Source: an uncultured delta proteobacterium | GTDB lineage: Bacteria; Myxococcota_A; Polyangia; Polyangiales; Polyangiaceae | DNA: 6,639 nt | Assembly (NCBI GenBank): GCA_903893335.1 | Contig: CAITLX010000651.1 | Location: 1 to 6,639 of the forward strand | Direction of reading: 5' to 3' | In this document: piece by piece, positions 5,617 to 6,639 of the stretch | Layout of the letters: every line of letters starts with the position of its first letter | How positions within the stretch are numbered: the stretch's first letter is position 1 | Translations under genes and position numbers: made by a program | The notes under the pieces: generated by a model | Told to the model about the DNA's origin: nothing | What the model saw: only the letters and a program-made list of their open reading frames with translations | Database searches by the model: none

Positions 5617-6639
5617 TCATAGCTCCTCCTCGTGAGTGCTTACGATGCGGAAAACACCGTCCTCGAAAGCCAGCAGGCGCTCGGCTAGGAGCCGCTCGGT
5701 CTCGACCAGGACGGGGGACTTCCGCCCGCCGACGACGGCGAACAGACGGTTCTTCGACGTCAGCCTGGCGTTCTTCCCCACGGCCGCGAGGATGCGCGCC
5801 CTGACCTCGCTCGAGGTCTTGGCCTCACGCGCTTCGCGGACGGAGCGGGCGTCGAGCTCGGCGTCCTCCTCGCTCGGCATGTCGGTCTCCGTCGCGTCCG
5901 CCTGGGCGAAGTGGAGCTTCAGACGGAAGGGCGGGCAGGGCGTGCCGAGGCGGTTCTTCGGCACCTCGACGTCGACCAGGTCCTGCTCGCCCTTGACCGA
6001 GCGCAGCGCCAGCATGAGGTCGGCCGCGTACTCGATGGCGCCGGTGCCCTTCGCCGCCGAGAGGCTCTCGCTGTTCTGCGCCGCGAGCTTCGAGCGGTAG
6101 GCGCCACGGGCCATCTCGCTGACGAGGATGACCAGCGCGCCCTCGCGCGTGGCGAGGCGCTTGATGGCGGCCAGGGTGACGTCGAGGCGTGCCCGCTCGT
6201 CGAGCCCCTCGGCGGCGATGCACCGGACGGTCTGCAGCGAGTCGACGACGACGACGCGCGCGCGCCCGTCATCGGGCGACGAGCGGATGCGGCGCGCCAG
6301 GGCCTCGACGGTGCCCTCCGGGTCTGAGCCGTCGATGACGTCTAGGTGCATCGATGCGGCGCGGTGGGCGAGGGAGGTCCACGCCGCGCGTCGGGCGTCG
6401 CCGCCGGTGACGCCGTCGAGGTCGTCGCGGTGCAGGCCCTCGCGCTGCCCGATGCGGGTGAGGACGTGCTCGGGCTCCTGGTCGGCAGCGAGGAACCACG
6501 CGCGAGCACCGCGCGCCTCGGCGTCGTGCAGGAGCTTGATGGCGAGGCCGGTCTTGTTCGCGCCAGGGGCGCCGGCGAGGATGACCAGGCGCCCGACGGG
6601 GGGGCCACCGCGCGTCGCCTTGTCGAGCGTCGGCAGGCC
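5617..6639 (-). CDS. DnaB/RadA-like RecA-fold ATPase, probable phage replicative helicase (5' partial)
   Basis: The reading frame is open from the window edge at 6639 to TGA at 5617; 340 residues are visible and the true start lies outside. Visible residue 1 onward reads GLPTLDKATRGG, the usual lead-in of RecA/DnaB/KaiC-type domains. A Walker A loop follows, GAPGANKT at 23-30, with Asn where Gly normally precedes the Lys. Walker B is RVVVVDSLQ (128-136, Asp133). AKGTGAIEYAADLMLAL (196-212) resembles the DnaB stretch GSGxIEQDAD, and VPKNRLG (226-232) resembles its KNRxG segment. The last ~65 residues (SEVRARIL onward) look like a winged-helix tail, as in RepA/AAA_25-type proteins. Inferred role: ATP-driven unwinding or helicase loading in phage replication. 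A RadA-like recombination ATPase is the alternative; the missing N-terminus could hold a primase or DnaB N-domain. The frame ends in GAG GAG GAG codons that also make a Shine-Dalgarno-like run before an ATG overlapping its stop. Confidence 0.8.
   Translation of the reverse strand, partial: GLPTLDKATRGGPPVGRLVILAGAPGANKTGLAIKLLHDAEARGARAWFLAADQEPEHVLTRIGQREGLHRDDLDGVTGGDARRAAWTSLAHRAASMHLDVIDGSDPEGTVEALARRIRSSPDDGRARVVVVDSLQTVRCIAAEGLDERARLDVTLAAIKRLATREGALVILVSEMARGAYRSKLAAQNSESLSAAKGTGAIEYAADLMLALRSVKGEQDLVDVEVPKNRLGTPCPPFRLKLHFAQADATETDMPSEEDAELDARSVREAREAKTSSEVRARILAAVGKNARLTSKNRLFAVVGGRKSPVLVETERLLAERLLAFEDGVFRIVSTHEEEL

Overview
The window is GC-rich (about 70% by eye) and carries one continuous block of minus-strand genes. 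They form part of a tailed phage or prophage, covering the end of a replication module and the start of the head and packaging module. In transcription order (from 6639 down to 1) the genes are: a DnaB/RadA-like P-loop ATPase cut by the window edge; a 320-bp non-coding region packed with GGTTCC/GGAACC repeats; a small cysteine-rich lipoprotein; a small terminase subunit candidate; the large terminase subunit; a Mu gp29-like (DUF935) portal; and an S49-family head maturation protease cut by the other edge. I see no convincing plus-strand gene and no tRNA, rRNA or CRISPR array.

The host is probably a myxobacterium or other Myxococcota. This is inferred from the base composition, the near-exclusive use of G/C-ending codons, and the lipoprotein, whose acidic Ala/Asp/Glu linker followed by DCNG..DGCE..NCGxCGxxC cysteine modules resembles secreted proteins common in that phylum. 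The phage itself cannot be named from the window.

The genes from lipoprotein to protease look like one transcription unit. Small terminase starts on a GTG inside the lipoprotein stop (GTGA), large terminase on an ATG inside the small terminase stop (ATGA), and the protease on a GTG inside the portal stop (GTGA). Only the large terminase-portal junction has a gap (60 bp). The terminase pair would cut and pump DNA through the portal. The protease, with a scaffold-like C-terminal part that has its own ribosome binding site and ATG, would drive procapsid assembly and maturation.

Three points deserve most attention. First, the repeat region at 5424-5600 has nine GGTTCC-type cores, a 13-bp element present twice direct and once inverted around a CCCCCTTAAGGGGG palindrome, and three 10-bp tandem units. 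Second, a host-like lipoprotein gene is translationally coupled to the terminase genes. Third, there is an internal start for a nested scaffold inside the protease gene.
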